Below are positions 27,055 through 36,401 of a stretch of DNA of 64,000 nt, in pieces. Location: assembly GCA_963792815.1 (NCBI GenBank), contig CAWBXR010000012.1:62001-126000 (forward strand), given 5' to 3'. Source of the stretch: JARRPM01 sp963792815. GTDB taxonomy: Bacteria; Pseudomonadota; Gammaproteobacteria; Pseudomonadales; Halieaceae. Position numbers and translations under genes: made by a program. Numbering within the stretch: position 1 is the first letter of the stretch; every line of letters begins with the position of its first letter. Under the pieces are notes generated by a model, which was given only the letters and a program-made list of their open reading frames with translations, ran no database searches and was not told the origin of the DNA.

Positions 27055-27255
27055 TTAAGCGGTCTTTTGCTTGTTGCCGAGCTTTATCTGCTTGTTGACC
27101 GCCATGGTGGGCTGGCCACTGACGCCGGACTGGATGATATCGATCTTGTTGCCTGACTTCAGGAACAACTTTGTCTGTTCTTCAATGGATTCAGAAGTCT
27201 CTACTGCCGCAGGTTGCTTTTTCTTTGCTGCTGCTCGCGTGGGTTTGCGCGCCAT
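27055..27255 (-). CDS. Small SutA-like basic protein
   Basis: A 66-residue protein: a Lys/Arg/Ala-rich start (MARKPTRAAAKKKQPAA), then a short motif EEQTKLFLKSGNKIDIIQSGVSG. The FL-x-S/R-G-x-K-I-x-x-I pattern is shared with SutA, a small RNA-polymerase-binding regulator of slow growth in Pseudomonas, and with many unnamed small proteins. The link is tentative. The start at 27255 is preferred over 27354 as an AAGG lies 9 nt before it and the upstream residues look random. It converges on the redoxin gene, 10 bp away. Confidence 0.65.
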   Translation of the reverse strand: MARKPTRAAAKKKQPAAVETSESIEEQTKLFLKSGNKIDIIQSGVSGQPTMAVNKQIKLGNKQKTA

Positions 27256-27370
27256 AAAATGAGCCTTGTGCTTTGATGGAAAGCGCAACATTGTACAGGA
27301 ATAGCCGAAAAAATACAGGAGATTCTTGCTTGCGCACCTGAGCGGGGCATGCAAGCTTCTGGCACAGCGC

Positions 27371-28177
27371 TCAGGGATTCCTCTGGAAAAGGTGAAGGGA
27401 GAAATCCATGGTCAGGGTGGGCAGGGTCACACCCTGCAAGCGCTCCCGCTTTTCCCGGTGGCCGCGATAGGAAAACGGGCTCATGGCGACGATATCCGCC
27501 ACCAGGCCGGGAGCGGGGGCCAGGTCGTAGCGCAAGGCCTGCTGGCCCAGCAACCGCATGTCGGCAAGCTCGGACCGCGCCCGGTCGTTTTCCCTCGGAT
27601 TGTCGTAGAGCAAGGCCCGCACTTGCCACAAATGTCTGGGCGCCGGGCACACCTCGAGGTAATACCCTCCGGGCTTCAGCACACGCGTAAGCTCGCCATC
27701 GTCCGAGGGAGCGAACACGCGGACCACTGCGTCAAGCGAGGCATCCGGCAATGGCAACTGATAGGCACTGGCCACCGCAAACTCAGCCACGGCGCACCGT
27801 TTGGCGGCCAGGCGCACGGCGGTACGGGAAATATCGACGCCGTAAAGCGGGGTGCCAGGCAGGCCCCTGGCTAGCTCGCCAGTGTAGTAGCCCTCCCCGC
27901 ACCCCAGGTCCAGCACGCCGCTGGACAACGACAGCCCAGCGAGCTCGGCAACCAGCGCATCGGCAAGACGACTGTAGGTCCGGGCATCGTGCACTCGGCG
28001 CCTGGCCGCCACCATTTGCGGATTATCGCCCGGCTCCGCACTGCGCTTGCGGTTCGCCGGCAGCAGATGGACGTAACCCTCGCGCGCGCGGTCAAATGTG
28101 TGTCCGTTGGCACATACCAGCGAAGCCCCCACGGGGCTCGCCAGCAGCTCCAGCCGACAGTGTGGACAGGTCCACAT
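27371..28177 (-). CDS. rlmA: 23S rRNA (guanine-N1)-methyltransferase RlmA
   Basis: A 268-residue SAM-dependent enzyme that methylates G745 of 23S rRNA. It begins with the RlmA zinc site (CPHC at 4-7, then CANGH), followed by FDRAREGYVHLLP, a family signature, and the SAM site VLDLGCGEGYYTG. The later PGGYYLEVCPAPRHLW and LTMDFSLHLFQR fit the family. It diverges from recQ with about 110 bp between starts. Confidence 0.92.
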   Translation of the reverse strand: MWTCPHCRLELLASPVGASLVCANGHTFDRAREGYVHLLPANRKRSAEPGDNPQMVAARRRVHDARTYSRLADALVAELAGLSLSSGVLDLGCGEGYYTGELARGLPGTPLYGVDISRTAVRLAAKRCAVAEFAVASAYQLPLPDASLDAVVRVFAPSDDGELTRVLKPGGYYLEVCPAPRHLWQVRALLYDNPRENDRARSELADMRLLGQQALRYDLAPAPGLVADIVAMSPFSYRGHREKRERLQGVTLPTLTMDFSLHLFQRNP

Positions 28178-28286
28178 GGCAAATACTCATCAGCGGAAGG
28201 ATGCACAGTGTAACGCAGATGTGTCGAGCTTATGGCCCGGGAATGATGTCCGGGTCGATCCCGCATTTGAGTTATACTGCGCGCCC

Positions 28287-30089
28287 ATGACAACCTCCAA
28301 AGATATCCTGCAATCCGTTTTCGGCTACGAGTCCTTCCGCGCCCCCCAGGGCGAGATAATCCAGACTGTAATCGAAGGTGGTGACGCCCTCGTATTGATG
28401 CCCACCGGCGGCGGCAAATCCCTTTGCTACCAGATTCCGGCACTCGTGCGGCCGGGCTGCGGGGTGGTGATTTCACCGCTGATCGCCCTGATGCAGGACC
28501 AGGTCAGCGCCCTGCGCCAGCTGGGCGTCAGGGCCAGTTTCCTCAACTCCACCCTGGACGCCGCCACCACCCGTGAGGTCGAGGGGCAACTGCTGGCAGG
28601 CGAACTCGACCTGCTGTATATCGCCCCCGAGCGCCTGACCCAGGAGCGCTGCCTCGACCTGCTGGAGCGGGCCGCCATCAGCCTGTTCGCAATAGATGAG
28701 GCCCATTGCGTTTCCCAGTGGGGGCACGATTTTCGCGCCGATTACCTGCAACTGAGCCTGCTGCACCAGCGCTTCCCGGCCATTCCCCGGATTGCCCTGA
28801 CCGCGACCGCCGACGCCCGCACCCGGCAGGAAATCATTGACCGGCTGGACCTGGACGGCGCGAAGAAATTCACCGCCGGCTTTGACCGGCCCAACATTCG
28901 TTATCGCATCGCCCTGAAACACAACCCGAGGCAGCAACTGCTGGCCTTCCTGCGCCAGGAACACGCCGGTGATGCGGGCATCGTCTATTGCCTGTCCCGC
29001 AACAAGACAGAAGAGATTTCCGGGTGGCTGGTGCAGCAGGGGCTGGACGCCCTGCCCTATCACGCCGGTTTACCAGCGGCCACCAGGGCCACCCACCAGG
29101 CCCGTTTCCTGCGGGACGAGGCCGTGATTATCGTTGCCACCATTGCTTTCGGCATGGGTATCGACAAACCGGACGTGCGTTTCGTGGCGCACCTGGATAT
29201 GCCCAAGACCGTGGAATCCTACTACCAGGAAACCGGCCGGGCAGGCCGCGACGGCCAGGCAGCCGACGCCTGGATGATCTACGGCCTGCAGGACGTGATA
29301 AAGCTGCGCCAGATGATGGCGTCTTCCGCGGGCAGCGAGGAACACAAGCGCGCAGAACAGCATCGCCTGAACGCCATGCTGGGGCTGTGTGAAATAACCA
29401 GCTGTCGCCGCCAGGCGCTGCTCAACTATTTTGACGAAACCCTGCCCCAGCCCTGCGGCAACTGTGATACCTGCCTTGAGCCGGTGGACACATGGAATGG
29501 AACCGAGGCCGCCAGGATGGCGCTCAGCGCGGTGTACCGGACCGGACAGCGCTTTGGCGTCAATCACCTGATCGAGGTCTTGCGCGGCAGCCAGAGCGAC
29601 AAGATTCACCAGTTTGACCACCACTTGCTGCCCACCTATGGCATCGGCAAGGAGCTCGACAACAACCAGTGGCGGTCGGTGTTCCGCCAGCTGGTGGCGC
29701 GGGCCTACCTCAGCGTCGACCTCGAGCGTTTCGGCGCCCTGCGCCTGGAGGAGAGCTGCCGGGGACTGCTCAGGGGCGAGGAAGAAATCCAGCTGCGACG
29801 GGACGCGCCGCGCACCCGTGCGACCAAGCAGCAAACCCGCACCGTGCTGGCGCCGGACATCGACGTGTCCCTGTGGGAGGCGCTACGGGACTGTCGCCGC
29901 CAACTCGCCGAGGAACAGGGCGTTCCGCCCTATGTGATATTCCACGATCGCACCCTGCAGGAGATGTGCACCAGCCTGCCGCTCAACCCGGCGCAGTTCG
30001 GGCGTATCACCGGGGTGGGAGAGCGCAAGCTGGACAAGTACGGGGCGCAGTTCCTGCAAGTCATCCGGGCGCACTCCGAGGTAGCGTAG
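28287..30089 (+). CDS. recQ: ATP-dependent DNA helicase RecQ
   Basis: A 600-residue 3'-5' helicase in recombinational repair. Motif I is LVLMPTGGGKSLCYQ, motif II DEAH (FAIDEAHCVSQWGHDFR), motif VI around YYQETGRAGRDG. The zinc-binding region has CRRQALLNYF and CGNCDTC, and a C-terminal HRDC domain (PPYVIFHDRTLQEMC) is present. Length and domain order are normal. The start at 28287 is chosen over an open frame from 28098 because family sequence begins with MTTSKDILQSVFGYE. A TATACT lies just upstream, but no good -35 goes with it. Confidence 0.95.
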   Translation: MTTSKDILQSVFGYESFRAPQGEIIQTVIEGGDALVLMPTGGGKSLCYQIPALVRPGCGVVISPLIALMQDQVSALRQLGVRASFLNSTLDAATTREVEGQLLAGELDLLYIAPERLTQERCLDLLERAAISLFAIDEAHCVSQWGHDFRADYLQLSLLHQRFPAIPRIALTATADARTRQEIIDRLDLDGAKKFTAGFDRPNIRYRIALKHNPRQQLLAFLRQEHAGDAGIVYCLSRNKTEEISGWLVQQGLDALPYHAGLPAATRATHQARFLRDEAVIIVATIAFGMGIDKPDVRFVAHLDMPKTVESYYQETGRAGRDGQAADAWMIYGLQDVIKLRQMMASSAGSEEHKRAEQHRLNAMLGLCEITSCRRQALLNYFDETLPQPCGNCDTCLEPVDTWNGTEAARMALSAVYRTGQRFGVNHLIEVLRGSQSDKIHQFDHHLLPTYGIGKELDNNQWRSVFRQLVARAYLSVDLERFGALRLEESCRGLLRGEEEIQLRRDAPRTRATKQQTRTVLAPDIDVSLWEALRDCRRQLAEEQGVPPYVIFHDRTLQEMCTSLPLNPAQFGRITGVGERKLDKYGAQFLQVIRAHSEVA

Positions 30090-30214
30090 TAGTATTCGAC
30101 CCCGCGACCAGCGCCGCCCAGGTTGAGCCCCCGATCTTGCATACAGTGCCCAAAGCGTGAACAATTGCTGCCTCAGGCGCCACCCGGGGCCGCACCCCAT
30201 AGGTGGAGTACTGG

Positions 30215-32629
30215 ATGCCAAGACACCAACGCCCCCTCGCCGCCGGCGCGCTCGTAGCAGTCATCACCCTGCTGCTGGCCGGTTGCGTTCGTCCCGGAGT
30301 CTCGCAGAAAGAACTTGAGCCTACGGTGGCCAGCAGGCAGACCTACACCTACAGCACCGACATCAAACCGATTCTCGACCAGAAGTGCATCGCCTGCCAC
30401 GCCTGTTATGACGCCCCTTGCCAGCTTAAGCTGAGTTCCGGTGAAGGCCTCAGCCGCGGCGGCACGGGCAAGCCGGTTTACGACGGGGCCAGGATCACCA
30501 ATGCCGACCCAACCCGCCTGTTCGTGGACGCGCAGGGACAGGCACAGTGGCGGGAGAAAGGTTTCCACCCGGTGCTGAATGACCAGGGCGGCTCCCTGGA
30601 TGATAACCTGGCCAATTCACTGCTGTTCCAGATGATCGCATTCGGCCGGGAGCATCCGCTGCCGGCAAACACCCCTGTGCCGGAGGACATCGAGCTGGGA
30701 CTGGCCCGGAAAAACGAATGCCCCGCGCCCGGGGAGTTCGACAAGTACGCGAGGAAAAAGCCGCAACAGGGCATGCCCCTGGCCATGGCCGGCCTGAGCG
30801 ACCGGGAGTACGAGACACTGCGACAGTGGGTTTTTGAGGGCGCGGTTATCGATGAGCAACCCTGGCAAGCGGATGCTGCCGAGCAGGGGCAAATCGAACA
30901 GTGGGAGGCCTTTTTCAACGGCAGCTCGCCGCGGCAGAAGCTGGTGGCCCGCTACCTGTACGAGCACCTGTATCCTGCACACCTGTATTTCGAGGAGCTC
31001 GATACAGGCAATTTCTTTGAACTGGTGCGCTCGAGCACCCCCCCGGGACAGGCGATTCGCATCATTCCCACCGTGCGACCGAACGACGACCCGGGCGAGG
31101 TCCTGTATTACCGCCTGCGCGCGGTTGCCTCCACCCTGGTTCACAAAACCCATATGCCCTACCCACTGGGAGGCGCCGCCAAAGCGCGTTTCACCGAGCT
31201 GTTCCTGGCGGGGGACTGGGACGTGACTGAGCTTCCCGATTACTCAAGGGCTGCTGCCGTCAACCCTGTAGCTACCTTTAACGCCATTCCGGCCGGCGCG
31301 CGTTATCGCTTTATGCTGGATACCGCTCACTATTTCGTAGCCACGTTCATACGCGGGCCGGTCTGCGCGGGACAGATTGCCACCAATGTCATCGAGGATC
31401 AGTTTTTCGTAATGTTCCAGGCCCCGGATGCGGACCTGAGCGTGACTGATCCGGCCTACCTGGCCGAGATACTTCCCCATCTTCCGCTGGTCCCGCAGAA
31501 GGAGGGCCTGATCAGCATGTACGTGGACTGGAAGAATCGCGTGGAGAAAATGAACCAGTACAACCAGCTTCGGGGCGAGGCCTACAAACGGGCCGAGCCC
31601 GGCGGGCGTTCGCTGGATGATATCTGGGATGGGGACGGGACCAACGATAACGCCGCGCTGACGGTTTTTCGCAACTTCGACAATGCCATGGTGAGCAAGG
31701 GCTTCGTTGGCGCCATCCCGAAAACCCTGTGGGTGATGGACTACCCCATGCTGGAGCGCACCTACTACCTGCTGGTGGTCAATTTCAATGTGTTCGGCAG
31801 TGTGGCCACCCAGGCGGAGACCCGGCTCTACTTTGACCTGATGCGTGCGAATGGCGAGAACAATTTCCTGCATTTCATGCCACCGAATGTGCGCACGAGC
31901 ATGCGCGACTCCTGGTACCAGGGGGATGATGCCGAAACCAAAATGAGCAAGCTGTATTCGATCGTCAATGAAGACATGCCAGTACGGATACCCTATCGGG
32001 GTGACGATCCCAAGGCCGAGTTTGTCGAGCTGGTGTCTGAGCGCCTGAAGTCACTGGCAGGGCCGCCGGACGTACTGAACCGCTGTGAGCAGGCCCCGTG
32101 CTACAGCGCCAATGCCAGCCCGGCCCGCAGACGGGTGGAGGCCAGCCTGCAAACCCTGACGTCGCGCCCCGCAGCCGAGGCCGGCATGCGCTTTGTCGAG
32201 TTCATGCCCGATGAGGCATTCCTGCGGGTGAGCGCAGCAACAGAGTCTGACAGCCAGGCCTACACCCTGATCAGGAACAAGGCCCACAGGAACGTCGCCT
32301 TCATGTTCGACGAAAATGAACGGCGGGAACGGGACAAGGACAACCTCACCATCTACCCCGGTCTGCTCGGAAGCTACCCGAACTATATGTTCCACGTGCC
32401 ACTGGAAGAGATCGAGGCCTTTACCGGAGCCCTCCACTCGGTGCAAACACAGGAACAGTTTGCCGCATTGGCTACCAGGTATGGGCTCATGCGCACCAAT
32501 CCGCGGATCTGGACCAATTTTCAGTGGTTTGTCGACTATATGCGCGAGACCCGACCGCTGGAAGCCGGGGTCTATGACCTTAGTCGCTACAAGAAAGTCT
32601 CTAACCTGATGCGTGACGAACAGGGATAA
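30215..32629 (+). CDS. Fatty acid cis/trans isomerase, copy 2 (predicted lipoprotein)
   Basis: An 804-residue haem-type isomerase of membrane unsaturated fatty acids. The cytochrome-c-like haem motif is CIACHACYDAPCQLKL at about residue 60. The signal peptide ends in a lipobox (LLLAGCVRP), so unlike the known periplasmic Pseudomonas enzyme this one should be lipid-anchored. The start at 30215 is preferred over a GTG at 30203 because AGGTGGAG lies 6 nt before it. The complete length supports an active gene; copy 1 at the left edge shares the same blocks. The ytfJ-like gene follows after 41 bp, so the two are probably co-transcribed. Confidence 0.92.
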   Translation: MPRHQRPLAAGALVAVITLLLAGCVRPGVSQKELEPTVASRQTYTYSTDIKPILDQKCIACHACYDAPCQLKLSSGEGLSRGGTGKPVYDGARITNADPTRLFVDAQGQAQWREKGFHPVLNDQGGSLDDNLANSLLFQMIAFGREHPLPANTPVPEDIELGLARKNECPAPGEFDKYARKKPQQGMPLAMAGLSDREYETLRQWVFEGAVIDEQPWQADAAEQGQIEQWEAFFNGSSPRQKLVARYLYEHLYPAHLYFEELDTGNFFELVRSSTPPGQAIRIIPTVRPNDDPGEVLYYRLRAVASTLVHKTHMPYPLGGAAKARFTELFLAGDWDVTELPDYSRAAAVNPVATFNAIPAGARYRFMLDTAHYFVATFIRGPVCAGQIATNVIEDQFFVMFQAPDADLSVTDPAYLAEILPHLPLVPQKEGLISMYVDWKNRVEKMNQYNQLRGEAYKRAEPGGRSLDDIWDGDGTNDNAALTVFRNFDNAMVSKGFVGAIPKTLWVMDYPMLERTYYLLVVNFNVFGSVATQAETRLYFDLMRANGENNFLHFMPPNVRTSMRDSWYQGDDAETKMSKLYSIVNEDMPVRIPYRGDDPKAEFVELVSERLKSLAGPPDVLNRCEQAPCYSANASPARRRVEASLQTLTSRPAAEAGMRFVEFMPDEAFLRVSAATESDSQAYTLIRNKAHRNVAFMFDENERRERDKDNLTIYPGLLGSYPNYMFHVPLEEIEAFTGALHSVQTQEQFAALATRYGLMRTNPRIWTNFQWFVDYMRETRPLEAGVYDLSRYKKVSNLMRDEQG

Positions 32630-32670
32630 CCAAGCGGCGCACGCCGCACTACACCATGGAGTAAACCAAT

Positions 32671-33267
32671 ATGTCGATTCGTACTTTTGTGCTGCTGCTA
32701 GGCCTGCTCACACCGCTGGCCCAGGCCAGTGAAATCATTCCCGGCAACAGGCTGCCGGATCTGGGTATCGCCGAGAAGGGGGAACTTGTGCTGAACGGCG
32801 ATGAAGTTGGCTACAGGCAGTGGAACTACCCGCAGCAACCTGGCAAGGTTCACGTCTTGCAGTACATGGCCGCTACCCGGTCCGCCAGTAATATCAACAT
32901 GCCCTTCACAGACAGGATGAAAACCGACCTCCCCCAGGGCGCCTTTCTGTCCACCACCATACTGAACCTCGATGAGGCTATGTGGGGTACAAGTGGACTG
33001 GTGGTGAGCGAACTGAAATCCAACAAAAAGGAATTTCCCAACGCTATCCTGGTAGCCGACGAGGACGGTGCCGGACTCAAGGCATGGCAGCTGGAAAAGG
33101 AGAATTCCGCGGTGATTGTCACCGACCCCCGGGGCGTGGTGCGCTATTTCAAACAGGGAGCCATGTCAGCGGCGGAAATTGACAGCACCCTCGCCCTGGT
33201 GATGCAGTACATTGGTGAAAGCGGCGCGGCGACCGCCAGCCAGGCGGCAGCGGGCGCGACTCAGTAA
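32671..33267 (+). CDS. YtfJ-family periplasmic protein
   Basis: A 198-residue exported protein with a signal peptide (TFVLLLGLLTPLAQA) and the YtfJ layout: GNRLPDLGIAEKGELVLNG, VHVLQYMAATRSASNINMPFTD and SAVIVTDPRGVVRYFKQG. YtfJ has a thioredoxin-like fold but its redox role is not established; no CxxC is seen here. It follows the lipoprotein isomerase gene, and a helper role for that enzyme is possible but is only inference. The Ala/Gln-rich end (ATASQAAAGATQ) is unusual. Confidence 0.82.
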   Translation: MSIRTFVLLLGLLTPLAQASEIIPGNRLPDLGIAEKGELVLNGDEVGYRQWNYPQQPGKVHVLQYMAATRSASNINMPFTDRMKTDLPQGAFLSTTILNLDEAMWGTSGLVVSELKSNKKEFPNAILVADEDGAGLKAWQLEKENSAVIVTDPRGVVRYFKQGAMSAAEIDSTLALVMQYIGESGAATASQAAAGATQ

Positions 33268-33287
33268 CGCGCTATGTCGGCCGAAGA

Positions 33288-33330
33288 AATTCGACCCTGC
33301 GACAGGCGCAACGCACCCGGGGGTCGAATT
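33288..33330. repeat. Inverted repeat between ytfJ-like gene and the next, convergent gene
   Basis: AATTCGACCC and GGGTCGAATT form a perfect 10-bp inverted repeat separated by 23 nt. No T-run follows. The left arm and its continuation resemble a sequence after recQ at 30094-30113 (17 of 20 bases). It could be a REP-like element or a bidirectional terminator between the ytfJ-like gene and the small membrane gene. Confidence 0.5.
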
Positions 33331-33364
33331 CATCAGCCTGGCATCCCGCGACCGGTTCCTGCGA

Positions 33365-33592
33365 TCACTCCCGGCCGTTACCTCGAAGCAGTTTACGCAG
33401 GCCGACCCAGAGCAGCGCTGCTGTGCCCGCAAAGACAATTACCAGCAGCACTACCAGACCTGTCGCCAGCATCAGTTCCAGCATCTCCTGGCGCGACACG
33501 CCAAACTGGTCGACGGCCATCCACACCAGTGCTGCCAGGGCGAAAGTTCCGATAAGGACGGTGCGAACGTAGCGCCGGGCAGACCTGTTCAT
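33365..33592 (-). CDS. Small membrane protein of unknown function
   Basis: A 75-residue protein with two predicted membrane helices (TVLIGTFALAALVWMAV and MLATGLVVLLVIVFAGTAALLWVGL) and a basic end. The start at 33592 begins the coherent protein (MNRSARRYVRTVLIG); the open frame above it to 33670 overlaps aroC. It lies 16 bp after the aroC stop on the same strand, so it may be the last gene of prmB-aroC. I recognise no family. Confidence 0.6.
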   Translation of the reverse strand: MNRSARRYVRTVLIGTFALAALVWMAVDQFGVSRQEMLELMLATGLVVLLVIVFAGTAALLWVGLRKLLRGNGRE

Positions 33593-33608
33593 TGAGCCGA
33601 CGCCATTT

Positions 33609-34727
33609 TCAGCCGGATTTTTTCGGGCTATTTGCGGACGCGGGTAACACCGGTGTATCGCATTGGACATCCATGTTCTGGCCCCGGTGGCGCAGCGCGT
33701 GATCCATCAGCACGATCGCCAGCATGGCCTCCGCTATCGGTGTGGCGCGAATGCCGACACAGGGGTCATGGCGACCGTGGGTGGACATTTCCGTGGCGTT
33801 ACCGGCAGTATCAATCGTGGCTCCCGGTTGGCGGATACTCGACGTGGGCTTGAGAGCGATGCTCACCGTGATGTCCTGGCCACTGGAAATTCCGCCGAGT
33901 ATCCCCCCGGCATTGTTCCCGATAAAACCGGCGGGGGTCAGCAGGTCGCGATGCTCGCTCCCCGCCTGTTCCACCGCAGCAAACCCCGCACCGATTTCCA
34001 CCCCTTTCACCGCGTTGATGCCCATCATGGCATGGGCGATATCGGCATCCAGTCGGTCGAAGACAGGCTCGCCCAGGCCGGGCATCACGCCACTGGCGAC
34101 GATGTTGATGCGGGCGCCTATGGAGTCCCCGCGTTTGTTCAGTGCGGCCATGTATTCTTCCATCTGGCCTATCTTGTCCGGGTCCGGGCAGAAGAACGGG
34201 TTGGTCTCCACCGTATCCCAGTCGAGCCGCTCGGCGGCTATCGGTCCCAGCTGCGCGAGGTAGCCGCGGATCTCGATACCGTAGCGCCAGGACAGGTATT
34301 TCTTGGCGATCGCACCGGCCGCCACCCGCATTGCCGTTTCCCGGGCCGAGGAACGTCCGCCGCCGCGATAATCGCGAAAACCGTACTTCTGGTTGTAGGT
34401 GTAATCGGCGTGCGCGGGCCGGAAAGTGTCCTTGATATTGGAATAGTCCTTGGAGCGCTGGTCGGTATTTTCTATCAGCAACCCGATCGGCGTTCCGGTG
34501 GTGACTCCCTCAAATACACCGGATAGGATGCTCACTTCATCGGCCTCACGGCGCTGGGTGGTAAAGCGCGAAGTACCTGGCTTGCGCCGGTCCAGGTCGC
34601 GCTGCATGTCGCTGGGCGCGAGTTGCAGCCCCGGGGGACAACCATCGACAATACATCCCAGGGCCGGGCCATGGCTCTCGCCAAAGCTGGTTACGGTGAA
34701 GAGTTTTCCTATTGTGTTGCCCGCCAT
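33609..34727 (-). CDS. aroC: Chorismate synthase
   Basis: A 372-residue enzyme that makes chorismate, the branch point for aromatic amino acids and folate, from 5-enolpyruvylshikimate-3-phosphate using reduced FMN. It has the family blocks GESHGPALGCIVDGCPPG, GGGRSSARETAMRVAAGAIA, and the FMN-site region GISSGQDITVSIALKPTSSI. Length is normal. It follows prmB by 44 bp on the same strand, a common gammaproteobacterial pair. Confidence 0.96.
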   Translation of the reverse strand: MAGNTIGKLFTVTSFGESHGPALGCIVDGCPPGLQLAPSDMQRDLDRRKPGTSRFTTQRREADEVSILSGVFEGVTTGTPIGLLIENTDQRSKDYSNIKDTFRPAHADYTYNQKYGFRDYRGGGRSSARETAMRVAAGAIAKKYLSWRYGIEIRGYLAQLGPIAAERLDWDTVETNPFFCPDPDKIGQMEEYMAALNKRGDSIGARINIVASGVMPGLGEPVFDRLDADIAHAMMGINAVKGVEIGAGFAAVEQAGSEHRDLLTPAGFIGNNAGGILGGISSGQDITVSIALKPTSSIRQPGATIDTAGNATEMSTHGRHDPCVGIRATPIAEAMLAIVLMDHALRHRGQNMDVQCDTPVLPASANSPKKSG

Positions 34728-34771
34728 CGTGTACTCGCGCCTGTTCCGGAAAGCCGCATATTATAAGCAGA

Positions 34772-35689
34772 TCAGGCCAGCCATGCGCCGTAATCTTGCA
34801 ACTCTTTGGCGCTCAGCGCGAACACGCCGTGGCCGCCGTATTCGAATTCCAGCCAGGTAAAAGCCACTTTCGGGTAGGCCTCTTCCAGGGCCGACCAGCT
34901 GTTGCCCACCTCTACCACCAGCAGCCCTTCGGGCTGCAGGTAACGCTGTGCCTGCGCCAGTATTCTGCGCGTCAGGTCGAGCCCGTCGCGACCGGAACCC
35001 AGGGAGAGCTCGGGCTCATGCTGGAATTCAGCCGGCAGGTCCGCCAGATCCTCACTGTCGACGTAGGGAGGGTTGCTGAGAATCAGGTCGTAGCGCTCCT
35101 CTCCCAGCGCGGTGAATACGTCAGACTGGAGTATCCTGACGCGCTCGGCCAAGCCCATTGCGGCGGCATTCTCCCGGGCGAGCGCCAGCGCCGCGGGATC
35201 GATGTCCAGCAGGTCGACCTGCACGTCAGGGTAATAGTGCGCCACGGCCAGTCCTATACAGCCGCCGCCACAGCACAGATCGAGTACCCGGCGGGGCGCC
35301 GGGCCGTTGTACCAGGGCTGGAAGTCATTGAGGATGAGCTCCGCGATGGGTGAACGAGGAATGATGGCGCGGGGGTCACTGTGAAATTCGAGGCCGGCGA
35401 ACCAGGCCTTGCCCAGCAGGTATGGCAGCGGCGTATGGTCTTCAATACGCGCCTGCAGCAGCGACTCGATCCGGGCAAGGTCCGCCGGCCGCAGAGGCAG
35501 GGGTAGTACCCCGTCGTCGGAATCCAGCGGCAGCCCGGCCACCGACAGCACCAGCTGCACCGCCTCGTCCCAGGCATTGTCCGTGCCGTGGCCGAAAAAA
35601 ACGTCACTTTGCTCCAGCGCGGCACTGCAATAGTCCAGTGCCTCACCGATGGTGCCGGGGGGAGTCATCGTCGAATTACTCTGATTCAT
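34772..35689 (-). CDS. prmB: 50S ribosomal protein L3 glutamine methyltransferase PrmB
   Basis: A 305-residue SAM-dependent methyltransferase acting on a glutamine of ribosomal protein L3. It shows the HemK/PrmB pattern: SPIAELILNDFQPW, the SAM site VLDLCCGGGCIGLAVA, and the catalytic NPPY (ILSNPPYVDSEDL) that holds the glutamine. The L3 rather than release-factor specificity follows from the PrmB-type N-terminus and the aroC context. It diverges from folE, about 160 bp away. Confidence 0.93.
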   Translation of the reverse strand: MNQSNSTMTPPGTIGEALDYCSAALEQSDVFFGHGTDNAWDEAVQLVLSVAGLPLDSDDGVLPLPLRPADLARIESLLQARIEDHTPLPYLLGKAWFAGLEFHSDPRAIIPRSPIAELILNDFQPWYNGPAPRRVLDLCCGGGCIGLAVAHYYPDVQVDLLDIDPAALALARENAAAMGLAERVRILQSDVFTALGEERYDLILSNPPYVDSEDLADLPAEFQHEPELSLGSGRDGLDLTRRILAQAQRYLQPEGLLVVEVGNSWSALEEAYPKVAFTWLEFEYGGHGVFALSAKELQDYGAWLA

Positions 35690-35852
35690 GGGAACCGGGA
35701 TACCTTGTTACACACAGCGAAAATTGATGCGGCCAGTGTACCCGATAGCGGTCCCTGTCGGCTCGATTGCCACCCGCATGCCCGATTGCTACTATTCGCT
35801 GCCCCGCCCCTCGCCTTACCGGTTCGGGCATACAAGACAAGGAGCACGGCCT

Positions 35853-36401
35853 GTGGAAGAGCACTGGGCAAAGATCATCGAGGCTATCGGTGAGGACCTG
35901 GAAAGGCCCGGGCTGGCGGATACGCCCAAGCGGGCCGCCAAGGCATTTCAGTTTCTGACCCGGGGTTATGGCCAGTCCGTTGAGGAGGTGGTTAACAACG
36001 CACTGTTCCCCTCTGACTCCAGCGAAATGATCCTGGTACAGGACGTCGAGCTGTACTCGCTTTGCGAACATCACCTGCTGCCTTTCATCGGCAAGTGCCA
36101 CGTGGCTTATCTTCCCACCGGCAAGGTGCTGGGCTTGTCCAAGGTCGCGAGAATCGTCGACCTGTATGCGCGGCGCCTGCAGATCCAGGAGGCCCTCACA
36201 GTCCAGATCGCCGAGACCATAATGGAAGTGACCGAGGCCGAGGGTGTGGGCGTCATAATCGAAGCACAGCATATGTGCATGATGATGCGCGGGGTGGAAA
36301 AGCAGAACTCGGTAATGAAGACCTCGGCCATGCTGGGGAGCTTCCGCACCGAGCACAAAACCCGCGAAGAGTTTCTCTCCCTGTTGCAGATGAAGCGCTA
36401 G
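35853..36401 (+). CDS. folE: GTP cyclohydrolase I
   Basis: A 182-residue enzyme for the first step of folate/pterin synthesis, GTP to dihydroneopterin triphosphate. Zinc and active-site residues are in SLCEHHLLPFIGKCH, and the C-terminal KQNSVMKTSAMLGSFR block with QHMCMMMRGV is typical. A GTG at 35853 is chosen as start: an AAGGAG lies 8 nt upstream, and the in-frame codons before it have no family sequence and would make the protein too long. It overlaps the end of the convergent DUF4892 gene by 4 bp. Confidence 0.94.
   Translation: MEEHWAKIIEAIGEDLERPGLADTPKRAAKAFQFLTRGYGQSVEEVVNNALFPSDSSEMILVQDVELYSLCEHHLLPFIGKCHVAYLPTGKVLGLSKVARIVDLYARRLQIQEALTVQIAETIMEVTEAEGVGVIIEAQHMCMMMRGVEKQNSVMKTSAMLGSFRTEHKTREEFLSLLQMKR

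Noticed and set aside
28273..28278. TATACT as a -10 element for recQ
   Set aside because: No -35 element; it would start transcription at the ATG.
33271..33360. A coding continuation between the ytfJ-like gene and the small membrane gene
   Set aside because: Only the inverted repeat and no ribosome site were found.
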